The notes under the pieces were generated by a model. That model was not told the origin of the DNA. It did no database searches and saw nothing but the letters and a program-made list of their open reading frames with translations. A program made the translations under genes and the position numbers. DNA of 64,000 nt, from NCBI RefSeq assembly GCF_050947335.1, contig NW_027473508.1, forward strand, positions 15,001 through 79,000, given 5' to 3'. This stretch comes from Megachile rotundata. Its lineage: Eukaryota > Arthropoda > Insecta > Hymenoptera > Megachilidae. Of the stretch, positions 28,498 to 41,400 are shown in pieces; position 1 is the first letter of the stretch, and every line of letters starts with the position of its first letter.

Positions 28498-29554
28498 TGT
28501 TACGGCCAGGGGTGTTCAGTGAAGTAACGTACGGTTTCACTCGCCTCGCTGACTATAACTTCTAATTATTTCGCTCAGCTTTCGGGTTAGCGTAGCTCGC
28601 CGGCTTACGTCGTGGCCCTGGGTCCCGTGGAAACAGCTGTCGTTGAAGTATCTCTATGTCCTCGTCGTGGCTATCAAGCTCGTCTTGTGTGATTTATCAC
28701 GCAAGTTCGGAGGTTGCAATAGTATAATTCACGTCGTGCAGGTGGTATGGATTGAAGACAACAGTATAGTTATATAACTGTATATTCTCCAATGATAAAT
28801 CCTCAAGTGTATATAAGTAGATATGTGTATTGATCCTTTATAATATATTCTTATGCTTACTCGCTCGACGAAATGGGTAGTCGTTTACGACTCCCTAGGA
28901 ATCAGGCTGGGCTGATGTGATACTGGATGACTGGACGGGCCTCAGGCAGGATTACCTAGCACTGAGGTTACCGGTATGCAGACTAGGGCAGACTGGCGCC
29001 AACTGACTCTGGGTGGTAAGGAATGAGCTGGGTTTTATAGTGGTTGAGGACAAAGGAAATCATTCTAGAAGGTTCTGGCTGATGTAAGAGGATGTTATGG
29101 CTAGGTGTCGATAAGGATACTCTAGAAGGTTCTGGCTGATGTAAGAGGATGTTATGGCTGGGTGTCGATAAGGATATTCTGATTAGTTTATCTTGAAGGA
29201 TGTTTGTAAGACGAGATGTAGGAGTTGTCGTGAGAGGATGTTATGGTCTGTTGTCGATAAGGGTATCATGATTAATTTGGTTAGAGGATGTTTATGAGTT
29301 GGATTATCGGGAGGATGTTTATGAGATTGAGTTCGAGGAAGGGACTTATCTTGTGGGAAAGGAATGTCGAGCGGTTCCTACGCTACTTGCTTACATATTG
29401 TTCCCTATCTCTATATGATTAACTATGATTAAACATGGCGTGAATAATATCTTACGGCTAAGATTACATACAGGTCTTATACTCTATGGTTACATGCGTA
29501 TCTTATGTTCATATCTTATGTTCTATGGTTACGTACTCGTATATTCATATCTTA
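28498..29554 (-). repeat. LTR3, truncated mosaic 5' LTR of element B
   Basis: Begins TGTTACGGCC like LTR1 and LTR2, but bases 28498 to about 28860 differ from both at many positions and by small indels. From about 28862 to 29554 it is almost identical to LTR2, including the 57-bp duplication. It stops at the position equivalent to LTR2 21810, so the last 60 bp, which on the coding strand are the U3 start and the terminal TG, are missing. Confidence 0.88.
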
Positions 29555-29570
29555 ATATATTCATATTAAG
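29555..29570. other. Junction filler between LTR3 and satellite
   Basis: Sixteen bases, ATATATTCATATTAAG, that belong to neither neighbour but resemble the LTR bases just before them (ATATTCATATCTTA). The satellite restarts with CGTTCTA, which is also the next heptamer the intact LTR would have had (21811-21817). This looks like a template-switch or end-joining scar. Confidence 0.6.
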
Positions 29571-31406
29571 CGTTCTAATAATACGTTATTCTATTGGTTT
29601 TAATCGTTCTTAGTATAGGTTGTCAGTCATCGTTTCACCGAACCGACTATGCCGGACGGACTTGGTCGTGCTCGGACGGCCCACCCAACCAACTATGCGG
29701 AACGAATAATTTTAGATAATTTCGTTAATAATGAATCCGAACGTGCCAAAATGGTATAAATGTTCTAGTAATACGTTATTCTATAGGTTTTAATCATTTT
29801 TAATATAGGTTCTCAGTCATCGTTTCACCGAACCGACTATGCGGAACGAATAATTCTCAATAATTTTGTTATTTATGAATCCGAACGTGCCAAAATTGTA
29901 TAAACGTTCTAATAATTCGTTATTCTATTGGTTTTAATCGTTCTTAGTATAGGTTGTCAGTCATCGTTTCACCGTACCGACTATGCCGGACGGACTTGGC
30001 CGTGCTTGGACGGCACACCGAACCGACTATGCGGAACGAATAATTTTAGATAATTTCGTTAATAATGAATCCGAACGTGCCAAAATGGTAAAAATGTTCT
30101 AGTAATACGTTATTCTGTAGGTTAATCATTTTTAATATAGGTTCTCAGTCATCGTTTCACCGAACCGACTATGCCGAACGAAAAATTTTAGATAATTTCG
30201 TTAATTATGAATCCGAACGTGCCAAAATGGTATAAATGTTCTAGTAATACGTTATTCTATAGGTTTTAATCGTTTTTAATATAGGTTGTCAGTCATCATT
30301 TCACCGAACCGACTATGCCTGAAGGACTTGGTCCCGGTCGGACGGTCCACCGAACCGACTATGCGGAATGAAAAATTTTCGATAATTTCGTTAATTATGT
30401 ATCCGAACGTGCCAAAATGGTATAAATGTTCTAGTGATACGTTATTCTGTAGGTTTTAATCGTTTTTTATATAGGTTGTCAGTCATCGTTTCACCGAACC
30501 GACTATGCCGGCAGGACTTGGTCCCGGTCGGACGGTCCACCGAACCGACTATGCGGAACGAAAAATTCTCGATAATTTCGTTAATTATGAATGCGAACGT
30601 GCCAAAATGGTATAAATGTTCTAGTAATACGTTATTCTATAGGTTTTAACCGTTTTTAATATAGGTTGTCAGTCATCGTTTCACCGAACCGACTATGCGG
30701 AACGAATAATTCTCAATAATTTTGTTATTTATGAATCCGAACGTGCCAAAACTGTATAAACGTTCTAATAATACGTTATTCTATTGGTTTTAATCGTTCT
30801 TAGTATAGGTTGTCAGTCATCGTTTCACCGAACCGACTATGCCGGACGGACTTGGCCGTGCTCCGACGGCCCACCGAACCGACTATGCGGAACGAATAAT
30901 TTTAGATAATTTCGTTAATAATGAATCCGAACGTGCCAAAATGGTATAAATGTTCTAGTAATACGTTATTCTATAGGTTTTAATCATTTTTAATATAGGT
31001 TCTCAGTCATCGTTTCACCGAACCGACTTTGCGGAACGAAAAATTTTAGATAATTTCGTTAATTATGAATCCGAACGTGCCAAAATGGTATAAATGTTCT
31101 AGTAATACGTTATTCTATTGGTTTTAATCGTTTTTTATACAGGTTGTCAGTCATCGTTTCACCGAACCGACTATGCCGAACGAAAAATTTTAGATAATTT
31201 CGTTAATTATGAATCCGAACGTGCCAAAATGGTATAAATGTTCTAGTAATACGTTATTCTATAGGTTTTAATCGTTTTTAATATAGGTTGTCAGTCATCG
31301 TTTCACCGAACCGACTATGCGGAACGAATAATTCTCAATAATTTTGTTATTTATGAATCCGAACGTGCCAAAATTGTATAAACGTTCTAATAATACGTTA
31401 TTCTAT
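29571..31406. repeat. 144/190-bp satellite, right block
   Basis: About eleven tandem units of the same family as 840-1620. Successive ATGAATCCGAACG landmarks (29731, 29875, 30065, 30207, 30397, 30587, 30731, 30921, 31065, 31209, 31353) give spacings of 144, 190, 142, 190, 190, 144, 190, 144, 144 and 144. The longer units carry the 46-bp segment with GACGGACTTGG or similar. Units here have AATAATTTTAGATAATTTCG or a related block where the left block has TTATTATTAATAACTTCC. No genes. Confidence 0.9.
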
Positions 31407-31600
31407 TGTGATTGCGATTGCGTGATTGTGATTGCGTGATTGCGATTGCGCGATTGCGATTGCGCGATTGCGATTGCGATTGCGCGATTGCGATTGCGCG
31501 ATTGCGATTGCGCGATTGCGATTGCGCGATTGCGATTGCGCGATTGCGATCGGGCGATTGCGATTGCGTGATTGCGATTGCATGATTGTGATTGCGTGGT
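31407..31600. repeat. CpG-rich edge subfamily of the 14-bp array
   Basis: At the boundary with the satellite the unit is CGCGATTGCGATTG, with CG where the bulk has TG. CpG forms fade over the next few hundred bases, with a second patch of GCGCGATTGTGATT around 31905-31985, after which TG forms dominate. Confidence 0.85.
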
Positions 31601-34600
31601 TGTGATTGCGTGATTGTGATTGCGTGATTGTGGTTGCGTGATTGTGGTTGCGTGATTGTAATTGCGTGATTGTGGTTGCGTGATTGTGATTACGTGATGG
31701 TGATTGTGTGATGGTGATTGTGTGATTGTGATTGTGATTGTGATTGTGATTGTGATTGTGCGATTGTGTTTGTGATTGTGATTGTGATTGTGATTGTGAT
31801 TGTGTGATTGTGTGGTTGTGGTGGCGTGATGGCGGTTGCGCGATTGCGATTGTGTGATTGTTATTGCGTGATTGTGATTGTGTGATTGTGCGATTGTGAT
31901 TGCGCGAATGTGATTGCGCGATTGTGATTGCGCGATTGTGATTGCGCGATTGTGATTGCGCGATTGTGATTGCGCGATTGTGATTGTGTTACTGTGATTT
32001 TGTGACTGTGATTGTGGGATTGTGATTGTGTGATTGGGATTGTGTGACAGTGACTGTGTGATCGTGATTGTGGGACTGTGACAGTGTGATTGTGTTATTG
32101 ATTGTGTGATTGTGGTTGTGTGATTGTAATTGTGTGTTTGTGATTGTGTTATTGTGATTGTGTGATTGTGATTGTGATTGTGTGATTGTGTGATGGTGAT
32201 TGTGTGATCGTGATAGTGTGATAGTGATTGTGTGACAGTGATTGTGTGATCGTGATTGTGTGATCGTGATTGTGTGATCGTGATTGTGTGGTCGTGATTG
32301 TGTAATCGCGATTGTGAGATCGTGATTGTGTGATCGTGGTTGTGTGATCGTGATTGTGATTGTGATTGTGTGATTGTGATTGTGGGATTGTGATTGTGTA
32401 ATGGTGGTTGTGTGGTCGTGATTGTGTGATTGTGATTGTGTGATTGTGATTGTGTGATTGTGATTGTGTGATTGTGATTGTGTGATCGTGATCGTGTGAT
32501 CGTGATTGTGTGATCGTGACTGTGTGTGTGTGATTGTGTGACTGTGATTGTGGGATTGTGACTGTGTGATCGTGATTGTGTGATCGTCATTGTGTGATCG
32601 TGATTGTGTGATTGTGTGATTGTGATTGTGTTATTGTGATTTTGTGATTGTGATTTTGTGATTGTGATTGTGTGACTGTGATTGTGTAACTGTGATTATG
32701 TGATTGTGATTGTGTCATTGTGATTGTGTGATTGTGACTCTATAACTGTGATTGTGTTATTGTGATTGTGTGATTCTGATTGTGTGATTGTGATTGTGTG
32801 ATCGTGACTGTGTGATCGTAATTGTGTGATCGTGATTGTGGGATTGTGACTGTGTGATCGTGATTGTGTGATCGTGATTGTGCGATTGGGACTGTGTGAT
32901 TGTGTGATTGTGTGACTGTGTGACTGTGTGGCTGTGTGATTGTGATTGTGTGATCGTGATTGTGTGATCGTGATTGTGGGATTGTGACTGTGTGATGGTG
33001 TGATTGTGATGGTGTGACTGTCATTGTGTGATCGTGATTGTGTGATCGTGATTGTGTGATCGTGATTGTGTGATCGTGATTGTGTGATCGTGATTGTGTG
33101 GCCGTGATTGTGTGATCGTGATTGTGCGATCGTGTTTGTGTGATCGTGACTGTGTGATCGTGATTGTGTGGTCGTGATTGTGTGATCGTAATTGTGTGAT
33201 CGTAATTGTGTGATGCTGTTTGTGTGATCGTGATTGTGATTGAGATTGTGTGATTGTGATTGTGTGACTGTGATTGCGTGACTGTGATTGCGTGATCGTG
33301 ATTGTGTGATCGTGATTGTGTGATCGTGATTGTGTGATCGTGATTGTGTGATCGTGATTGTGTGATCGTGATTGTGTGATCGTGATTGTGTGATTGTGTT
33401 ACTGTGATTGTGTGATTCTGATTGTGTGATCATGATTGTGGGATTGTGACTGTGTGATTGTATGATCGTGATTGTGATTGTGTGATTGTGATTATGTGAT
33501 TTTGATTGTGATTGTGTGATTGTGATTGTGTGATTGTGATTGTGTGATTGTGATTGTGTGATTGTGATTGTGTGATTGTGATTGTGTGATTGTGATTGTG
33601 TGATTGTGATTGTGTGATTGTGATTGTGTGATTGTGATTGTGTGATTGTGATTGTGTGATTGTGATTGTGTGACTGTTATTGTGGGATTGTGATTGTGGA
33701 ATTGTGATTGTGTGATTGTGTGATCGTGATTGCGATTGTGTGACTGTGATAGTGGGATTGTGATTGTGTGATTGTGTGATCGTGATTGAGTGATAGTGAT
33801 TGTGTGATAGTGATTGTGTCATCGTGATTGTGTGATTGTGATCGTGTGATGGTGACTGTGTGATCGTAATTGTGTGATCGTGATTGTGGGATTGTGACTG
33901 TGTGATCGTGATTGTGTGATCGTGATTGTGTGATCGTGATTGTGTGATCGTGATTGTGTGGCCGTGATTGTGTGATCGTGATTGTGCGATCGTGTTTGTG
34001 TGATCGTGACTGTGTGATCGTGATTGTGTGGCCGTGATTGTGTGATCGTGATTGTGCGATCGTGACTGTGTGATCATGATTGTGTGATCGTGATTGTGGG
34101 ATTGTGACTGTGTGATTAAATGATCGTGATTGTGATTGTGTGATTGTGATTGTGTGATTGTGATTGTGTGATTGTGATTGTGATTGTGATTGTGATTGTG
34201 ATTGTGTGATTGTGTGATTGTGATTGTGCGATTGTGATTGTGTGATTGTGATTGTGTGATTGTGATTGTGTGATTGTGATTGTGTGATTGTGATTGTGTG
34301 ACTGTGATTGTGGGATTGTGATTGTGGAATTGTGATTGTGTGATTGTGTGATCGTGATTGCGATTGTGAGACTGTGATTGTGTGATTGTTATTGTGATTG
34401 TGATTGAGTGACTGTGTGATTGTGATTGTGTGATCGTGATTGTGTGATCGTGATTGTGTGATCGTGATTGTGGGATTGTGACTGTGTGATTGTGATTGTG
34501 TGATCGTGTCTGTGTGATCGAGTTTGTGTGATCGTGATTGTGGGTTTGTGACTGTGTGATTGTGTGATTGTGAATGTGTGATTGTGATTGTGTGATTGTG

Positions 34601-37314
34601 ATTGTGTGATTGTGATTGTGTGATTGTGATTGTGTGACTGTGATTGTGTGACTGTGATTGTGGGATTGTGATTGTGTGATTGTGTGATCGTGATTCTGTG
34701 ATAGTGATTGTGTGATAGTGATTGTGTGATCGTGATTGTGTGATCGTGATTGTGTGATCGTCATTGTCTGATTGTGATTGTGTGATTGTGTTATTGTGAT
34801 TGTGTGATTCTGATTGTGTGATTGTGATTTTGTGATCGTGACTGTGTGATCGTGTTTGTGTGTTCGAGATTGTGGGCTTGTGGCTGTGTGGTTGTGTGAT
34901 TGTGATTGTGTGATTTTGATTGTGTGATTGTGATTGTGTGATTTTGATTGTGTGATTGTGATTGTATTACTGTGATTTTGTGACTGTGATTGTGGGATTG
35001 TGATTGTGTGATTGGGATTGTGTGACAGTGACTGTGTGATCGTGATTGTGAGATTGTGACTGTGTGATTGTGCGATTGTGATTGTGTGATTGTAATTGTG
35101 TGACTGTGATTGTGTGATTGTGATTGTGATATTGTGATTGTGTGATTGTGTGATCGTGATTGTGCGATCGTGATTTTGTGATCGTGATTGTGTGATTGTG
35201 TGATTGTGATTGTGTTATTGTGATTGTGTGATTGTGATTGTGTGAGTGTGATTGTCTGATTGTGTGATGGTGATTGTGTGATTGTGATTGTGTGATCGTG
35301 ACTGTGTGATCGTGATTGTGTGATCGTGATTGTGGGATTGTGATTATGGGATTGTGACTGTGCGATTGTGTGATTGTGATTGTGTGAGTGTGATTGTGTG
35401 ATTGTGATTGTGTGACTGTGATTGTGTGATCGTGATTGTGTGATCGTGATTTTGTGATCGTGATTGTGTGATTGTGATTGTGTTATTGTGATTTTGTGAT
35501 TGTGATTGTGTGATTGTGATTGTGTGATAGTGACTGTGTGATCGTGATTGTGTGATCGTGATTGTGTTTGTGATTGTGAGATTGTGATTGTGGGATTGTG
35601 ATTGTGTGATGGTGGTTGTGTGGTCGTGATTGTGTGTTTGTGATTGTGTGATTGTGATTGTGTGATCGTTATCGTGTGATCGTGATTGTTTGATCGTGAC
35701 TGTGTGTTTGTGATTGTGTGACTGTGATTGTGGGATTGTGACTGTGTGATCGTGATTGTGTAATCGTGATTGTGGGATTGTGATTATGGGATTGTGACTG
35801 TGTGATTCTGTGATTGTGATTGTGCGATTGTGATTGTGTGACTGTGATTGTGTGACTGTGATTGTGGGATTGTGACTGTGTGATCGTGATTGTGTGATCG
35901 TGATTGTGGGATTGTGATTATGGGATTGTGATTGTGTGACTGAGTGATTGTGATTGCGTGATTGTGATTGTGTGATTGTGATTGTGTGATTGTGATTGTG
36001 TGATTGTGATTGTGTGATTGTGACTGTGTGATTGTGATTGTGTGATCGTGACTGTGTGATCGTGTTTGTGTGATCGTGATTGTGGGTTTGTGACTATATG
36101 ATTGTGTGATTGTGATTGTGTGATTGTGATTGTGTGACTGTGATTGTGTGACTGTGATTGTGGGATTGTGACTGTGTGATCGTGATTGTGTGATCGTGAT
36201 TGTGGGATTGTGATTATGGGATTGTGACTGTGTGATTGAGTGATTGTGATTGTGTGATTGTGATTGTCTGACTGTGATTCTGTGATTGTGATTGTGGGAT
36301 TGTGATTGTGATTGTGTGATTGTGATTGTGCGATTGTGATTGTGTTATTGTGATTGTGTGATTGTGATTGTGTGACTGTGATTGTGTGACTGTGATTGTG
36401 TGATTGTGATTGTGTCATTGTGATTGTGTGATTGTGACTCTGTAACTGTGATTGTGTTATTGTGATTGTGTGATTCTGATTGTGTGATTGTGATTGTGTG
36501 ATCGTGACTGTGTGATCGTAATTGTGTGATCGTGATTGTGGGATTGTGACTGTGTGATCGTGATTGTGTGATCGTGATTGTGCGATTGTGACTGTGTGAT
36601 TGTGTGATTGTGTGACTGTGCGACTGTGTGGTTGTGTGATTGTGATTGTGTGATCATGATTGTGTGATTGTGGTTGTGGGAGTGTGATTGTGTGATTGTG
36701 TGATCGTGACTGTGCGATCGTGATTGTGTGATAGTGATTGTGATTGTGTGATTGTGATTGTGTGATTGTGATTGTGTGATTGTGATTGTGTGATTGTGAT
36801 TGTGTGATTGTGATTGTGATTGTGATTGTGATTGTGTGACTGTGTGATTGTGATTGTGTGATCGTGATTGTGATTGTGATTGTGATTGTGTGACTGTGTG
36901 ATTGCGATTGTGTGATCGTGATTGTGTGATCGTGATTTTGTGATCCTGATTGTGCGATTGTGACTGTGTGTTTGTGTGATTGTGATTGTGTGATTGTGAT
37001 TGTGTGATTGTGATTGTGTGAGAGTGATTGTGTGATTGTGATTGTGTGATTGTGATTGTGTGACTGTGATTGTGGGATTGTGACTGTGTCATGGTGTGAT
37101 TGTGATGGTGTGATTGTCATTGTGTGATCGTGATTGTGTGATCGTGATTGTGTGATCGTGATTGTGCGATTGTGACTGTGTGATTGTGTGATTGTGTGAT
37201 TGTGTGACTGTGTGACTGTGTGGCTGTGTGATTGTGATTGTGTGATCGTGATTGTGTGATCGTGATTGTGTGATCGTAATTGTGTGATCGTGATTGTGGG
37301 ATTGTGACTGTGTG

Positions 37315-37382
37315 ATGGTGTGATTGTGATGGTGTGATTGTGATGGTGTGATTGTGATGGTGTGATTGTGATGGTGTGATTG
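37315..37382. repeat. GATGGT-type subrepeat in the 14-bp array
   Basis: Tandem copies of GTGTGATTGTGATG. Equivalent patches with different copy numbers lie at about 43568-43620, 44876-44942, 47491-47572, 49940-50010 and 53588-53657, each placed just before a long run of TGTGATCG variants on the plus strand. They mark copies of the same higher-order block. Confidence 0.75.
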
Positions 37383-38355
37383 TCATTGTGTGATCGTGAT
37401 TGTGTGATCGTGATTGTGTGATCGTGATTGTGTGATCGTGATTGTGTGATCGTGATTGTGTGGCCGTGATTGTGTGATCGTGATTGTGCGATCGTGTTTG
37501 TGTGATCGTGACTGTGCGATCGTGATTGTGTGGCCGTGATTGTGTGATCGTGATTGTGCGATCGTGACTGTGTGATCATGATTGTGTGATCGTGATTGTG
37601 GGATCGTGACTGTGTGATTAAATGACCGTGATTGTGATTGTGTGATTGTGATTGTGTGATTGTGATTGTGTGATTGTGATTGTGTGATTGTGATTGTGTG
37701 ATTGTGATTGTGTGATTGTGATTGTGTGATTGTGATTGTGTGATTGTGATTGTGTGATTGTGATTGTGTGATTGTGATTGTGTGATTGTGATTGTGTGAT
37801 TGTGATTGTGTGATTGTGATTGTGATTGTGATTGTGATTGTGATTGTGATTGTGATTGTGTGATTGTGATTGTGCGATTGTGATTGTGCGATTGTGATTG
37901 TGCGATTGTGATTGTGTGATTGTGATTGTGTGATTGTGATTGTGTGACTGTGATTGTGGGATTGTGATTGTGGAATTGTGATTGTGTGATTGTGTGATCG
38001 TGATTGCGATTGTGTGACTGTGATTGTGTGATTGTTATTGTGATTGTGATTGAGTGACTATGTGATTGTGATTGTGTGATCGTGATTGTGTGATCGTGAT
38101 TGTGTGATCGTGATTGTGGGATTGTGACTGTGTGATTGTGTGATTGTGATTGTGTGATCGTGACTGTGTGATCGAGTTTGTGTGATCGTGATTGTGGGTT
38201 TGTGACTGTGTGATTGTGTGATTGTGATTGTGTGATTGTGATTGTGTGATTGTGATTGTGTGATTGTGATTGTGTGATTGTGATTGTGTGACTGTGATTG
38301 TGTGACTGTGATTGTGGGATTGTGATTGTGTGATTGTGTGATCGTGATTGTGATT

Positions 38356-38462
38356 GTGTCATTGTGATTGTGTCATTGTGATTGTGTCATTGTGATTGTG
38401 TCATTGTGATTGTGTCATTGTGATTGTGTCATTGTGATTGTGTCATTGTGATTGTATCATTG
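38356..38462. repeat. TGTGTCAT-type subrepeat in the 14-bp array
   Basis: Consecutive copies of a 14-mer containing TGTGTCATTGTGAT, ending in a TGTATCAT variant. Similar runs of differing length are at about 39058-39131, 39373-39462, 40651-40726, 46001-46075, 48506-48608, 51441-51504 and 54503-54607; 44513-44533 has only one or two copies. Copy number varies between otherwise similar blocks. Confidence 0.75.
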
Positions 38463-41400
38463 TGATTGTGTGATTGTGATTGTGATTGTGATTGTGTGAC
38501 TGTGTGATTGTGATTGTGTGATTGTGATTGTGTGATTGTGATTGTGTGATTGTGATTGTGTGATTGTGATTGTGTGATTGTGATTGTGTGATTGTGATTG
38601 TGTGATTGTGATTGTGTGATTGTGATTGTGTGACTGTGATCGTGTGATTGTGATTGTGGGATTGTGATTGTGTGATTGTGTGATCGTGATTCTGTGATAG
38701 TGATTGTGTGATAGTGATTGCGTGATAGTGATTGTGTGATCGTGATTGTGTGATCGTGATTGTGTGATCGTCATTGTCTGATCGTGATTGTGTGATTGTG
38801 TTATTGTGATTGTGTGATTCTGATTGTGTGATTGTGATTTTGTGATCGTGACTGTGTGATCGAGTTTGTGTGATCGTGATTGTGTGATCGTGATTGTGGG
38901 TTTGTGACTGTGTGATTGTGTGATTGTGATTGTGTGATTGTGATTGTGTGATTGTGATTGTGTGATTGTGATTGTGTGATTGTGATTGTGTGACTGTGAT
39001 TGTGTGACTGTGATTGTGGGATTGTGATTGTGTGATTGTGTGATCGTGATTGTGATTGTGTCATTGTGATTGTGTCATTGTGATTGTGTCATTGTGATTG
39101 TGTCATTGTGATTGTGTCATTGTGATTGTATCATTGTGATTGTGTGATTGTGATTGTGATTGTGATTGTGTGACTGTGTGATTGTGATTGTGTGATTGTG
39201 ATTGTGTGATTGTGATTGTGTGACTGTGTGATTGTGTGATTGTGATTGTGTGATTGTGATTGTGTGATTGTGATTGTGTGATTGTGATTGTGTGATTGTG
39301 ATTGTGTGACTGTGATTGTGTGACTGTGATTGTGGGATTGTGATTGTGTGATTGTGTGATCGTGATTGTGATTGTGTCATTGTGATTGTGTCATTGTGAT
39401 TGTGTCATTGTGATTGTGTCATTGTGATTGTGTCATTGTGATTGTGTCATTGTGATTGTATCATTGTGATTGTGTGATTGTGATTGTGATTGTGATTGTG
39501 TGACTGTGTGATTGTGATTGTGTGATTGTGATTGTGTGATTTTGATTGTGTGATTGTGATTGTGTGATTTTGATTGTGTGATTGTGATTGTATTACTGTG
39601 ATTTTGTGACTGTGATTGTGGGATTGTGATTGTGTGATTGGGATTGTGTGACAGTGACTGTGTGATCGTGATTGTGAGATTGTGACTGTGTGATTGTGCG
39701 ATTGTGATTGTGTGATTGTAATTGTGTGACTGTGATTGTGTGATTGTGATTGTGATATTGTGATTGTGTGATTGTGTGATCGTGATTGTGCGATCGTGAT
39801 TTTGTGATCGTGATTGTGTGATTGTGTGATTGTGATTGTGTTATTGTGATTGTGTGACTGTGATTGTGGGATTGTGACTGTGTGATCGTGATTGTGTGAT
39901 CGTGATTGTGGGATTGTGATTATGGGATTGTGACTGTGTGATTGAGTGATTGTGATTGTGTGATTGTGATTGTCTGACTGTGATTCTGTGATTGTGATTG
40001 TGGGATTGTGATTGTGATTGTGTGATTGTGATTGTGCGATTGTGATTGTGTTATTGTGATTTTGTGATTGTGATTGTGTGACTGTGATTGTGTGACTGTG
40101 ATTGTGTGATTGTGATTGTGTCATTGTGATTGTGTGATTGTGACTCTGTAACTGTGATTGTGTTATTGTGATTGTGTGATTCTGATTGTGTGATTGTGAT
40201 TGTGTGATCGTGACTGTGTGATCGTAATTGTGTGATCGTGATTGTGGGGTTGTGACTGTGTGATCGTGATTGTGTGATCGTGATTGTGCGATTGTGACTG
40301 TGTGATTGTGTGATTGTGTGACTGTGCGACTGTGTGATTGTGTGATTGTGATTGTGTGATCATGATTGTGTGATTGTGTGACTGTGCGACTGTGTGATTG
40401 TGTGATTGTGATTGTGTGATCATGATTGTGTGATTGTGGTTGTGGGAGTGTGATTGTGTGATTGTGTGATCGTGACTGTGCGATCGTGATTGTGTGATCG
40501 TGATTGTGATTGTGTGATTGTGATTGTGTGATTGTGATTGTGTGATTGTGATTGTGTGATTGTGATTGTGTGATTGTGATTGTGTGACTGTGATTGTGTG
40601 ACTGTGATTGTGGGATTGTGATTGTGTGATTGTGTGATCGTGATTGTGATTGTGTCATTGTGATTGTGTCATTGTGATTGTGTCATTGTGATTGTGTCAT
40701 TGTGATTGTGTCATTGTGATTGTATCATTGTGATTGTGTGATTGTGATTGTGATTGTGATTGTGTGACTGTGTGATTGTGATTGTGTGATTGTGATTGTG
40801 TGATTGTGATTGTGTGATTGTGATTGTGTGATTGTGATTGTGTGATTGTGATTGTGTGATTGTGATTGTGTGATTGTGATTGTGTGATTGTGATTGTGTG
40901 ACTGTGATCGTGTGATTGTGATTGTGGGATTGTGATTGTGTGATTGTGTGATCGTGATTGCGATTGTGAGACTGTGATTGTGTGATTGTTATTGTGATTG
41001 TGATTGAGTGACTGTGTGATTGTGATTGTGTGATCGTGATTGTGTGATCGTGATTGTGTGATCGTGATTGTGGGATTGTGACTGTGTGATTGTGATTGTG
41101 TGATCGTGTCTGTGTGATCGAGTTTGTGTGATCGTGATTGTGGGTTTGTGACTGTGTGATTGTGTGATTGTGAATGTGTGATTGTGATTGTGTGATTGTG
41201 ATTGTGTTATTGTGATTGTGTGATTGTGATTGTGTGACTGTGATTGTGTGACTGTGATTGTGGGATTGTGATTGTGTGATTGTGTGATCGTGATTCTGTG
41301 ATAGTGATTGTGTGATAGTGATTGTGTGATCGTGATTGTGTGATCGTGATTGTGTGATCGTCATTGTCTGATTGTGATTGTGTGATTGTGTTATTGTGAT

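Larger units (their letters stand above)
20752..29554 (-). mobile_element. Ty3/gypsy element B: envelope-bearing, RT/RNase H deleted
   Basis: On the coding strand: truncated 5' LTR3 (28498-29554), primer binding site, leader, gag, -1 frameshift, protease fused directly to integrase, glycoprotein gene, polypurine tract and LTR2. RT and RNase H are absent, although the protease-to-integrase frame is open. The glycoprotein has one frameshift. LTR3 lacks about 60 bp at its outer end. B therefore cannot move alone, but its Gag, protease and integrase frames remain open. Confidence 0.88.
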
